Below are positions 28,401 through 37,201 of a stretch of 64,000 nucleotides of DNA, piece by piece (positions within the stretch are counted from its first letter, which is position 1; each line of letters opens with the position of its first letter). The stretch comes from CAKZML01 sp963823435 (GTDB lineage: Bacteria; Pseudomonadota; Gammaproteobacteria; Steroidobacterales; BM003), in assembly GCA_963823435.1 (NCBI GenBank), contig CAWGLN010000010.1:1-64000 (forward strand). The letters run 5' to 3'. The notes beneath the pieces were generated by a model, which worked only from the letters and a program-made list of their open reading frames with translations, made no database searches and was not told where the DNA came from. The translations under genes and the position numbers were made by a program.

Positions 28401-30466
28401 TCAGCCCGCGTCGCTTCCCAGGACTACCGCAGGCTCCTGCACGTAGTAGCCCTGCATGTATTGCACTCCCGTCTGCCACAGAACCGCCATGGTATTGGCG
28501 TCTTCCACCCTTTCGGCAATGCTGTGTATATCGCGCTTTTTCAGGGCGGCAACCAGTGTTTTCACCGTTGCCTGGTTGGTAGCGTTATTGGCCAGGTCTT
28601 GCATCAGGGAGCCGTCAATCTTGGCGTAGTTGGCGTTAATATGTTCCAGCATGCGCAGTGAGTCTGAAGAGGCGCCAAAATGTTCCAGCGCAAAAAACGC
28701 GCCTATCTCACCCAGGTTCGCGGCCAGGTCGACAGTTTGCTTGAGGTATTTGCGGGCCACGTCCTCGGTCACTTGTATGCACAGGGCGCCCGGTGGCAGG
28801 CGTGCAGCCTTGATGCGTTGGACCAGCCAGTCGATCAATGTGGAATCGGTCACTGACTGGGATGAAATGCGTGCGAATACCCGGGTCGCCTTGCGACGGG
28901 CACAAAACTGCAGGGCCGCACCGAGGACCCAGCGGTCGATCGGTTTGATCAGGCCTTTGCGCTCGGCCGCCGGAATGAAATGCGAGGGCAGGACTTCGTT
29001 GCCTTTTTCGTCCGTCATACGAAGCATGACGTCGTACATGTCCTGGAATTCGTCGGTCAGGCTGGCGATCGGCTGGTGCGCCAGGTGAAAACGGTTTTCT
29101 GTCAACGCATTCTTGATTTGAAAAACCCAGTGACGGTCAAATTCGACGGTTTGGGTCTGCTCGCTCAAGTCGACCTCGAACACATGAATGCCATTGCCGC
29201 CTTTCTTGCGGCACAGGTTGTTGGCCTGGTCGGCGTGCTTTAACAGTCGCTCCTGTGTCTCACTGAAATTGTCCACCTCGGCAACACCAATACTGCACGT
29301 GGCCGAGACCGAATTGTCGCCTGCCTCGAATACCTGGTTGCGTACACGTTCAACCAGGTTGTTGGCCCAGGTTTGCAGGTCCTGGCGGGTGCCACGATTG
29401 ATAAAGGCCACGAACATGGTGCCGCCAAACCGCCCGTACAGGTCATCCCCGATCATGCTGTCCTGTAACAGGCGAGAGAACCCGACCAGGATGTCTTCAC
29501 TGGCCATGGGGCCGACGCTGTCAATGATGCCGCGAAATTTATCGATGGTGAGGTACAGCAGCGCATTCACGCCGCCACGCGCGGGTTGGGCCATGCGGTG
29601 CTTGAGATGGGTAATAAAATAATTGCGGTTATACAGACCGGTCGCGCTGTCCAGCTGGGCCAGGCGTTCAAGTTTCTGGTCGGGTTCCTGTTCGGCGGCC
29701 TTGCGCGCGGGTATGCACAAGCGCACCGAGGGTTCGCCGTCAAATTCGGCCTGGGTCAGTTGCAGCACCACCGTCAGGGTGGAACCGTCACTCAGTATCA
29801 CCCTGCGCCTTCAAATCATGACCCGCCCATTTCCCCTTGACGCAGGCGGCCAGGGCGCCCTTGATGGCGGTGTGGTTGCGTTGATCAAACAGATCCATGA
29901 CCGGCATGCCAACCAGGTCGTCCGCTTCCACGTAGCCAAACAGTTCCAGCCAGGCGGCATTGGCGCTAACCACGATACCCTCGCTGAGTTGGGCGATAGC
30001 ATCTGCCGAGCCGTCCAGGAAGTTGTTGCAGTTGCTGCCGGTCCTGGCTGGCCGAGCTCAGGGTCCGGTTAAGTACGCGTTCCAGGCGAAAGCTGCGTAG
30101 TTCACGCGTGGTCACGGCTATCAGCCTGCCGCTGTGGGCAACGGAGACCGAGTCATTTGCGCCCTCGCGCATGGCCTGGGCAATGGTGTTCTCGTCCTGT
30201 GCGTCACGCACCTCGAGTATGGGTACGCCCGGGGCCCAGGTATTGCGCAGGTCGGCGACGGGTTTGATGCGCAGTCCTGTCTGCTCGGTAAACACCAGGA
30301 TCATTTCGGGGTTGATCTGGCCCAGCGCCTCGGCCAGGTCATTCAGGTCGGATATCAAGGTGCAATGCACCGGATGGCCCCCTTTACGCAGGGTGCGATT
30401 GATGGATTCCACCTTCTCGGGAGTCTTGGCGATGACGATTAACGGGACGCCGGCTTCCTGATTCAA
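28401..30466 (-). CDS. FimX-like protein: receiver-like, PAS, degenerate GGDEF and degenerate EAL domains (two apparent frameshifts)
   Basis: I start at the TTG 30466 because CCGGAGGACAGGAA lies just upstream; the frame open to 30547 is not required. Order: receiver-like (VPLIVIAKTPEKVESINRTL), PAS (WLELFGYVEADDLVGMPVMD), GGDEF fold with RFGGTMF in place of GGDEF, then an EAL fold with YDVMLRM in place of the EAL motif. Loss of both catalytic motifs fits a c-di-GMP-binding effector such as FimX of Pseudomonas, which controls type IV pili. Shifts at about 30010 and 29812 (extra base in GGG) are both insertions. It is divergent from efp. Confidence 0.8.
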
Positions 30467-30863
30467 TTCCTGTCCTCCGGATACAATGCAGCGCGGGTTA
30501 TGGGTCAACTGGTCTCCAGCGCCCGCTTTGGGTTGGGAGTGTATCACCAGATTCCGTCACCGGGGGACTCGGCCCGGCGGCTTTGCCACAGGCCTGGATG
30601 TCGTTCATCCACAACCCGCAACCCGAAAATGTCCGGTTTGTTCCGTTACCGCTAGCGTGTCCGAAATATCCAGCCCGTGTCTTTCAATCATCGTCACCGC
30701 TTCTTATTCCGAACACCTCACGTCGTGGACGCGTATGTTTTCGCCCGTGCCTGCCTCGTCAGGAATAAATCAGAAGCTCTCCGGGCGAGATTCTTGGTAT
30801 TATTAACGGCTTTCGCCGGGGTCGGGATCCCCGGGACAACCGCCCCTGACAGGACAACACGCC
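30467..30863. other. Non-coding region between the FimX-like gene and efp
   Basis: These 397 bases contain no convincing gene on either strand. They hold the divergent promoter space for the FimX-like gene and efp and a decayed repeat arm at 30733-30782. A TATTAT-like box lies near 30797. I see no riboswitch. Confidence 0.5.
30733..30782 (+). repeat. Decayed right arm of the ERIC-like repeat
   Basis: GTATGTTTTCGCCCGTGCC and the end GAATAAATCAGAAGCTCTCC align with the right arm of the full copies (AATCTTTTCGCCAGCAATC ... AATCAGAGGCTCC). A clear left end was not found, so the limits are a minimum. It lies about 80 bases before efp. Confidence 0.5.
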
Positions 30864-31433
30864 ATGGCCAGCTATCAAACCAACGAATTTCGCTCCGGAC
30901 TCAAGATTTTGCTGGACGGCGATCCCTACACCATTGTGGACAACGAATTCGTCAAGCCGGGCAAAGGCCAGGCATTCAACCGTGCCAGGGTGCGCAATCT
31001 GAAGAACGGCCGGGTGGTGGACAAGACGTTCAAATCCGGTGACAGCGTGGAAGCCGCCGACGTGGTCGAGATGGATATGCAGTACCTGTATAGCGATGAC
31101 GAATTCTGGCATTTCATGGATCCGTCCAGCTACGAGCAGTTTGCCGCCGATGCCACGGCCGTGGGCGACAGTCTGAAATGGCTGAAAGAAGAAGATGTCT
31201 GCATGGTCACGCTGTGGAATAACTCGCCCCTGCTGATCACTGCCCCCAATTTCGTGGAATTGAAAATCATTGAGACCGATCCGGGTCTGCGTGGAGATAC
31301 TGCGCAGGGTGGCGTCAAGCCAGCCAAGCTCGAAACCGGCGCGGTGGTGCGTGTACCCCTGTTCCTGGAGCAGGGCGAAGTGATCAAGGTGGATACCCGC
31401 AGTGGTGAGTATGTTTCCCGGGTAAAGGACTGA
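30864..31433 (+). CDS. efp: Elongation factor P
   Basis: 189 residues with the three-barrel EF-P fold: EFRSGLKILLDGDPYTIVD, then the loop VKPGKGQAFN with Lys34 at its tip, and VKPAKLETGAVVRVPLFLEQ at the C-terminus. EF-P relieves ribosome stalling at polyproline; Lys34 must be beta-lysylated to work in E. coli-type systems. The modifying ligase EpmA is encoded 29 bases downstream, which supports the lysine route. No epmB is in the window. Confidence 0.96.
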   Translation: MASYQTNEFRSGLKILLDGDPYTIVDNEFVKPGKGQAFNRARVRNLKNGRVVDKTFKSGDSVEAADVVEMDMQYLYSDDEFWHFMDPSSYEQFAADATAVGDSLKWLKEEDVCMVTLWNNSPLLITAPNFVELKIIETDPGLRGDTAQGGVKPAKLETGAVVRVPLFLEQGEVIKVDTRSGEYVSRVKD

Positions 31434-31461
31434 GCGGACCGCAACAGACAATCCTGCAGAC

Positions 31462-32436
31462 ATGACCGAATCCAGCAGTTGGCGTCCCACGGCTACACTG
31501 CAGGCCTTGCGCCTGCGTGCCACCATGCTGTCCAGGGCGCGCGCCTTTTTTGCGCAGCGTGGCGTGCTGGAAGTCGAGACCCCGGTGCTGTCCATGGCCG
31601 GCACCACCGATCCGAATATCCAGAGCCTGACCACCCGCGTCGCGGGACTCCCCGGAACCCTGTATCTGCATACGTCACCGGAATTCCCGATGAAGCGTTT
31701 GCTGGCAGCAGGCAGTGGCGACATCTACCAGATCGCCAGGGTGTTCCGGGATGGCGAGAACGGGCGCAGACATAACCCCGAGTTCACCATGCTCGAGTAT
31801 TACCGGCTGGGTATGGACCACCACGCACTCATGGACGAGGTGGCCGAGCTTGTGCAGTGTCTGCTGGGCGTCGAACCTGGCGCTAATGTCTGTCAACGCA
31901 TGAGCTACAGGGACGCGTTCATGCAGACAGTCCAGCTTGATCCCTTGACCGCCGACCGGGCTTTATTGCTCCAGACCCTGTCCAGGCATGCGCTGCCGCT
32001 GCCAGCCGATCCGCTTACCGATGCACAGTTGACGGACTTGATCATGGCCGCCCTGGTTTCGCCAGCCCTGGGCAGGAAACAGCCCTGTTTTGTCTACGAT
32101 TTCCCCGCAGACCAGGCGGCACTGGCCCGGATTCGTGCCGGGCATCCACCCGTCGCCGAGCGCTTTGAGTTGTTTTTCCAGGGCATGGAACTGGCCAACG
32201 GGTTTCACGAGTTGTGCGATGCGACGGAGCAACGTCAGCGCTTCGTGCGGGACAATGCCCTGCGGGTACAGGAAGGGCATCCCCAGGTGCCTGCGGACGA
32301 GCGTATGCTGCAGGCGCTGGAAAACGGTCTGCCGGACTGTTCCGGGGTGGCCATTGGTTTTGACCGCCTGGTCATGCTGGCTGCGGGTGCCCCACAGTTG
32401 TCCGATGTTCTTGCATTCGACATCATGAATGCCTGA
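31462..32436 (+). CDS. epmA: EF-P beta-lysine ligase EpmA (PoxA/GenX)
   Basis: 324 residues, a truncated class II lysyl-tRNA-synthetase core without an anticodon domain. Motif 2 is seen in FRDGENGRRHNPEFTMLEYY and motif 3 in CSGVAIGFDRLVMLA; LYLHTSPEFPMKRLL lines the pocket. EpmA attaches beta-lysine to Lys34 of EF-P, matching the PGKGQAF loop in the neighbouring efp. The two genes are probably co-transcribed. Confidence 0.94.
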   Translation: MTESSSWRPTATLQALRLRATMLSRARAFFAQRGVLEVETPVLSMAGTTDPNIQSLTTRVAGLPGTLYLHTSPEFPMKRLLAAGSGDIYQIARVFRDGENGRRHNPEFTMLEYYRLGMDHHALMDEVAELVQCLLGVEPGANVCQRMSYRDAFMQTVQLDPLTADRALLLQTLSRHALPLPADPLTDAQLTDLIMAALVSPALGRKQPCFVYDFPADQAALARIRAGHPPVAERFELFFQGMELANGFHELCDATEQRQRFVRDNALRVQEGHPQVPADERMLQALENGLPDCSGVAIGFDRLVMLAAGAPQLSDVLAFDIMNA

Positions 32437-32478
32437 TATTTTCCTTAAGTTTTGCCGAAACCAGGGGGACCACGCTGC

Positions 32479-32973
32479 ATGAGTTTTCAACTGGCATTGC
32501 CCGCATACACCGATCCGGAGTTCTACCCGGATCTCGCCCGGCAGGCGCAAGCCTTGCTTGCAGGCGAGAACGACCCGATAGCCAATGCGGCGAACCTTTC
32601 GGCCCTGTTGTTTCATGCCCTGCCGACCATCAACTGGGCCGGCTTCTATTTCATGCGCGAGGATCAGCTGGTGCTCGGACCCTTCCAGGGCTTTCCAGCC
32701 TGTGTACGCATTCAATTGGGCCAGGGGGTTTGCGGCACTGCGGCCCGCACCGGCCAGATCCAACGGGTCGATGATGTTCACGAATTCCCGGGACACATTG
32801 CCTGTGACGCAGCCTCCCGGTCAGAAATCGTGATTCCCCTGTTCCGGGACGGCAAGGTAATGGGTGTGCTGGATATCGACAGCCCCGAACCCGGGCGATT
32901 CAGCGTCAAGGACCAGGCCGGGCTGGAAGTCCTGGCCCGGCTGTTCGAGTCGTCTCTGTCGAGCGCACGCTAG
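32479..32973 (+). CDS. msrC: GAF-domain free methionine-(R)-sulfoxide reductase
   Basis: 164 residues. The GAF fold carries the three conserved Cys: PFQGFPACVRIQLGQGVCG and, later, GHIACDAASRSEIVIPL. NWAGFYFMREDQLVLGPFQG is the family signature. The enzyme reduces free Met-R-sulfoxide using thioredoxin. ATG at 32479 is used; the frame open from 32452 upstream is not convincing. It follows epmA by 42 bases and converges with psd. Confidence 0.88.
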   Translation: MSFQLALPAYTDPEFYPDLARQAQALLAGENDPIANAANLSALLFHALPTINWAGFYFMREDQLVLGPFQGFPACVRIQLGQGVCGTAARTGQIQRVDDVHEFPGHIACDAASRSEIVIPLFRDGKVMGVLDIDSPEPGRFSVKDQAGLEVLARLFESSLSSAR

Positions 32974-33023
32974 ATAGAACCGTTACCAGGTTCATACTGT
33001 CGTTTTGATCCACGTCGAGTGGG

Positions 33024-33905
33024 TTATTCGCCCGTGCTGGCCAGCACCTGGCCCATGCGTATGGGTGTGCCGGCAGCCAGTGTCTCGCGCCAGTTGCACT
33101 TGCCCCGTGGCATCAGCAGGATCACGGTGGAGCCCATGTTGAAGCGCCCCATTTCCTCGCCCTGTACCAGGCGGACGGACTGTTCGCCCTGGTAGTCACT
33201 GTGAGTGATATCGGTCGGACCGCCAGGTGTGATTTCACCTGCCCACACGGTTTCGATACTGCCGACAAAAATCGCCCCGACCAGCACCATCACCATGGGG
33301 CCGTGATCGGTATCGAAAGAACACACCACTCGCTCGTTACGCGCGAACAGGCCAGGTACACCGCGAACGGTCGCCTCGTTTACGCTGAACAGCCTGCCCG
33401 GAATATAGGTCATCGATTTGAGGACGCCACTTACAGGCATATGGATGCGATGGTAATTGGACGGCGCCAGGTACAGGGTCGCAAACTCCCCGCCGTGGAA
33501 TTGCCTTGCCAGGTCCTCGTCTCCCCCGAGTAACTGGGTGACCGAGTAGGTACTGCCCTTGGCCTGCAGAATGCGCTGTCCGTTGATGCCCCCCAGTTCG
33601 CTGACCTTTCCATCGACCGGGCTGACCAGATTATTCACCCCGAACGCCACCGGTCGTGCATCTTCATTCAGCGCACGCGTGAAAAAATCGTTGAAGGACG
33701 CGTAATCGTCGGCGCGTCGGCGCCTGGCTTCCTTCATTTCTACCTTGTACTGACCGATAAACCAGCGGATCAGCAGGTTCTTGACCGCCGGTGTCTGCAC
33801 CCGCATGAGCCAGTGGACGATACGGGAAAGGCCGTGCTGGGGCAGCAGGTACTGGAGGGAAACAAATAGCCACTCGGCCAGGGCCGAGACTTTTTTCTGA
33901 TTCAT
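33024..33905 (-). CDS. psd: Phosphatidylserine decarboxylase proenzyme
   Basis: 293 residues. The self-cleavage site is MGST in GRFNMGSTVILLMPRGKC, where the Ser becomes the pyruvoyl group. Conserved segments SPVDGKVSELG and YLAPSNYHRIHMPVSG hold active-site Asp and His. The enzyme makes phosphatidylethanolamine in the inner membrane. It is the last gene of a minus-strand run SCO1, PCu(A)C, psd with a 9-base gap, an unusual setting for psd. Confidence 0.95.
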   Translation of the reverse strand: MNQKKVSALAEWLFVSLQYLLPQHGLSRIVHWLMRVQTPAVKNLLIRWFIGQYKVEMKEARRRRADDYASFNDFFTRALNEDARPVAFGVNNLVSPVDGKVSELGGINGQRILQAKGSTYSVTQLLGGDEDLARQFHGGEFATLYLAPSNYHRIHMPVSGVLKSMTYIPGRLFSVNEATVRGVPGLFARNERVVCSFDTDHGPMVMVLVGAIFVGSIETVWAGEITPGGPTDITHSDYQGEQSVRLVQGEEMGRFNMGSTVILLMPRGKCNWRETLAAGTPIRMGQVLASTGE

Positions 33906-33914
33906 TGCATGGAC

Positions 33915-34361
33915 CTAATGATGTGCGTGCTCAGCGCTTGCGCGCACCGGAGCGGTAAATTCCAGCCGGCTGCCGTCGGCGAATTGCAGGTGGATGGACA
34001 CCTGGTCACCGGCTGCAAGGGATCGTTTAGGCGCAATCAGCATCAGGTGCCTGGCGCCAGGGCTGTAAACCAGGCTGCCACCTGCCGGGAGGGTCAGGCT
34101 TGCTTCCTCGCGCATGTGCATGACATCGTTTTCCATCACCGAATTGTGAAATTCCACCGCGGCAAAATCGGGACTGCTGGCACCGCTGAGTACCAGGTCC
34201 GCGGTGGAAGGATTGTGCAGGACCAGGTAGCCGGCAAGCATGTTCATGCCGGGCGGGGGCTCACGCACCCAGGGATCTTCCGCGTAGGGAGGCTGCGCCT
34301 GTTTTGCGCAGCCGGCCAGGACAGCCAGGGTCAGCAGCAGGGCAAAAACATAACGTGTCAT
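33915..34361 (-). CDS. PCu(A)C-type periplasmic copper chaperone (lipoprotein)
   Basis: 148 residues. The N-terminus ends in lipobox LAVLAGC. Copper ligands are present: EFHNSVMENDVMHMRE and, later, GARHLMLIAPK (H-x-M), as in the family that hands Cu(I) to the CuA site of cytochrome oxidase. A C-terminal AEHAHH may add binding. It overlaps the upstream SCO1 gene by four bases, so the two act together. Confidence 0.9.
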   Translation of the reverse strand: MTRYVFALLLTLAVLAGCAKQAQPPYAEDPWVREPPPGMNMLAGYLVLHNPSTADLVLSGASSPDFAAVEFHNSVMENDVMHMREEASLTLPAGGSLVYSPGARHLMLIAPKRSLAAGDQVSIHLQFADGSRLEFTAPVRASAEHAHH

Positions 34362-34990
34362 TTTTGTTCATCCAGGTAGTTGATGATCTTTGTGTAATCC
34401 CCGGCGATTCCCGCGACGCTGTGTGGAGCGGAAAATACCGCGTTGAACTCAACCCGGGGGTTGAGCAGAAACAGGGCAGCACTGTGATCCACGGTGTAGC
34501 CGCCCTGTTCATTAGGGACTTTCTGGAATGCGACGCCCAGCTGGCCCGCCAGGGCGGTCACCTGGTCCAGGTCACCCGTGAGACCAAGCATGTTCACATC
34601 AAAATGGTCGACATAGGCACGCATGATTTCCGGTGTGTCACGCTCCGGATCAATGCTGACGAATACCATACGGGGGCGCAGGGTTTCCGGCAGTTCCTTC
34701 AGCACGCCGGCCACCTGGCTCATCATTGCCAGGGTCGTGGGGCAGACATCCGGGCACTGGGTGAAACCGAAAAATAGCAGGTTCCACCGGCCCTGGAGCC
34801 TGTCTGTCGGGAATTCCCTGCCGTCCCGGTCAAGCAGGACTACCGTTCCCAATGGCCGTGGCGATTGCAGCAAGGTGGCCTCGGTCTCGGGGGGCGTTGC
34901 CGGCCTGGCCATCTGCAATTGCAGCCAAAGCCCGGCCGCGATCGCCAGCGCCGCCACGCCGATGAATAATGCGATGCGTTGGAATCCCAT
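34358..34990 (-). CDS. SCO1/SenC family copper-delivery or thiol protein
   Basis: 210 residues from the ATG at 34990 with AAGGAG upstream. A single N-terminal membrane helix precedes a thioredoxin-like fold. The copper or redox site is GFTQCPDVCPTTLAM, with the distal His in GGYTVDHSAALFLL. SCO proteins metallate or reduce the CuA centre of cytochrome c oxidase. Coupling with PCu(A)C by ATGA overlap supports oxidase assembly, although no oxidase genes are in the window. Confidence 0.92.
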   Translation of the reverse strand: MGFQRIALFIGVAALAIAAGLWLQLQMARPATPPETEATLLQSPRPLGTVVLLDRDGREFPTDRLQGRWNLLFFGFTQCPDVCPTTLAMMSQVAGVLKELPETLRPRMVFVSIDPERDTPEIMRAYVDHFDVNMLGLTGDLDQVTALAGQLGVAFQKVPNEQGGYTVDHSAALFLLNPRVEFNAVFSAPHSVAGIAGDYTKIINYLDEQK

Positions 34991-35144
34991 GATGCTCCTT
35001 CTGTCAAAAAACGCCCGAGCCCGTGCCGCCCGGCAAGAAATCAGCTGCCGCCGGCAACAACCCGGCCCACAATTATCGCACAGGTCGTACCGTCGGGGCG
35101 GCGTTTGGGTATCATGTCGCGGTGAGGATTTCCCCGGAACGTCG

Positions 35145-36092
35145 ATGAGCAGTGACAGCAAACCCGAGCAGGCGCAGATAACGGTAGAGGAACTCATCCG
35201 CGAGATGGCAGAGGAGTTGGACCGATCCGCTGTGTTTCTTGGGCACGGAACCGACAACGCCATCGATGAGGCGGCACTCCTGGTGTTTCACGTCATGGGA
35301 TTGAGTCATGAACAGGCCGGGCAGGGCTATGTGCGGGAGGTCCCGGAAGACAAGTTGCAAGAGCTGCGGCACCTACTGCGGCGCCGGATTCAGCAACGGA
35401 TACCCGCGGCCTACCTGGTTGGGGAAGCCTGGTTCTGCGGTCTGGATTTTTACGTGGATGAGCGTGTGCTGGTGCCGCGCTCGCCTGTCGCGGAGCTCAT
35501 CTGTGACGGTTTTCAGCCCTGGATCGATCCGGATCGGGTGAGGCGGGTGCTGGACTTGTGTACCGGCAGTGGCTGTATAGGCATCGCCGCGGCCATGGCC
35601 TTTCCCGAGGCAAGGGTGGACCTGACCGATTTGTCGTCCGACGCACTCGAGGTAGCCCGGATAAATGTTGAGCGGCATGCCCTGGGCCAGCGGGTAACTG
35701 TCCTGCAGGGTGATTTGTTCTCCGCAGTGGGCGCAAGCCGCTATGATGTGATCGTGTCCAATCCGCCCTACGTGGCGGAGCAAGAGTTTCTCAGTCTGCC
35801 CGAGGAATATCGTCACGAACCCGGCCTGGGGCTGGTGGCAGGGGAGGACGGCCTGGACCTGGTGCGTACGATCCTGATCGAGGCGGCGGAACATTTGCAA
35901 CCGGGCGGAATCCTGGTGGTAGAAGTGGGCTCGGCCGAGCAGGCCCTCCAGAACGCCTTTCCCGGAGTACCGTTTACCTGGCTGGATTTCGAATATGGGG
36001 GTTCGGGTGTGTTTACCCTGACCCGTGATGAATTACTGGCCCACCAGGGTCAATTCGTGGCCTCGCGCAAGGAGCCTGGCAATGTCCGGTAA
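35145..36092 (+). CDS. prmB: 50S ribosomal protein L3 N5-glutamine methyltransferase
   Basis: 315 residues from the ATG at 35145. The SAM site is LDLCTGSGCIGIAAAMAFP and the catalytic motif is VIVSNPPYVAEQEF. DERVLVPRSPVAELI has the SPV variant typical of PrmB, rather than TE-type PrmC. PrmB methylates Gln of ribosomal protein L3. It overlaps aroC by eleven bases, the conserved gene order in gammaproteobacteria. Confidence 0.94.
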   Translation: MSSDSKPEQAQITVEELIREMAEELDRSAVFLGHGTDNAIDEAALLVFHVMGLSHEQAGQGYVREVPEDKLQELRHLLRRRIQQRIPAAYLVGEAWFCGLDFYVDERVLVPRSPVAELICDGFQPWIDPDRVRRVLDLCTGSGCIGIAAAMAFPEARVDLTDLSSDALEVARINVERHALGQRVTVLQGDLFSAVGASRYDVIVSNPPYVAEQEFLSLPEEYRHEPGLGLVAGEDGLDLVRTILIEAAEHLQPGGILVVEVGSAEQALQNAFPGVPFTWLDFEYGGSGVFTLTRDELLAHQGQFVASRKEPGNVR

Positions 36093-37191
36093 TACGATGG
36101 GCAAGCTTTTCACTGTGACCACCTTCGGTGAGAGTCATGGCAAGGCGATAGGGTGCATTGTTGATGGCTGCCCGCCCGGCATGCAGTTGTGCGAAGAGGA
36201 TATCCAGGGTGACCTGGAACGCCGGCGTGCAGGCAAGTCGCGCTTCGTCAGCCAGCGAAAAGAACCCGACCAGGTGCAGATCCTGTCCGGCGTGTACGAG
36301 GGCCGCACGACGGGCAGCCCAATCGGTATGTTGATCGAAAACGTCGACGCCAAGTCCAAAGACTACAGCAACATCCTGGATCGATTCCGGCCTGGACACG
36401 CCGATTACACCTACCTCATGAAATACGGTCTGCGCGATCCCCGCGGGGGCGGCCGGTCCTCGGCCCGCGAGACCGCCATGCGTGTGGCGGCCGGCGCCAT
36501 TGCGCGCAAATACCTGCGCGAGCATGCGGGCATCAGGATTTACGGCTATCTGGCTCAACTCGGGCCTATCGTACTGGACCCGGTGGCACCGGAAACGGTG
36601 GATGACAATCCTTTCTTCTGCCCGGATCCTGCACGAGTGGCGGAGCTTGAGGAGTTCATGAAACGCCTGAGCAAGGACGGTGACTCCATCGGCGCCCGGG
36701 TCAACGTGGTCGCCACCGGTATGCTGCCCGGTCTGGGTGAACCCGTGTTTGACCGCCTGGATGCCGACATTGCCCACGCCATGATGAGCATTAACGCAGT
36801 CAAGGCGGTGGAAATCGGAGCCGGCTTTGCCTGCGTGGAACAGCGCGGAACCGAACACCGTGACCTGATGAGCCCGCAGGGGTTCCTGAGTAATCACGCC
36901 GGCGGCGTGCTGGGCGGAATTTCTTCCGGCCAGGACCTCCTGGTCAGCATGGCGCTCAAACCCACCTCCAGTCTGCGTATTCCGGGGCGGACCGTGGATA
37001 TCCAGGGACAGCCGGTGGAGGTGGTCACCACCGGACGGCATGATCCCTGTGTTGGTATCCGCGCCGTGCCCATAGCCGAGGCCAAGCTTGCCCTGGTCCT
37101 CATGGATCACCTGCTGCGTCACCGGGCCCAGAATGCCGGGGTACAGCCGCCCATGGCGCCCATACCCGGTTCAGCACCTGCCGGGGACTAG
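36082..37191 (+). CDS. aroC: Chorismate synthase
   Basis: 369 residues. Signature segments are TFGESHGKAIGCIVDG, FRPGHADYTYLMKYG, RGGGRSSARETAMRVAAGA and GRHDPCVGIRAVPIAEA. It converts EPSP to chorismate with reduced FMN as cofactor, the last shared step of aromatic synthesis. The start at 36082 lies inside the prmB end and an alternative ATG (MGKLF) lies five codons later. The C-terminus is a short variable tail. Confidence 0.96.
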   Translation: MSGNTMGKLFTVTTFGESHGKAIGCIVDGCPPGMQLCEEDIQGDLERRRAGKSRFVSQRKEPDQVQILSGVYEGRTTGSPIGMLIENVDAKSKDYSNILDRFRPGHADYTYLMKYGLRDPRGGGRSSARETAMRVAAGAIARKYLREHAGIRIYGYLAQLGPIVLDPVAPETVDDNPFFCPDPARVAELEEFMKRLSKDGDSIGARVNVVATGMLPGLGEPVFDRLDADIAHAMMSINAVKAVEIGAGFACVEQRGTEHRDLMSPQGFLSNHAGGVLGGISSGQDLLVSMALKPTSSLRIPGRTVDIQGQPVEVVTTGRHDPCVGIRAVPIAEAKLALVLMDHLLRHRAQNAGVQPPMAPIPGSAPAGD

Positions 37192-37201
37192 CCGCATTCC
37201 A

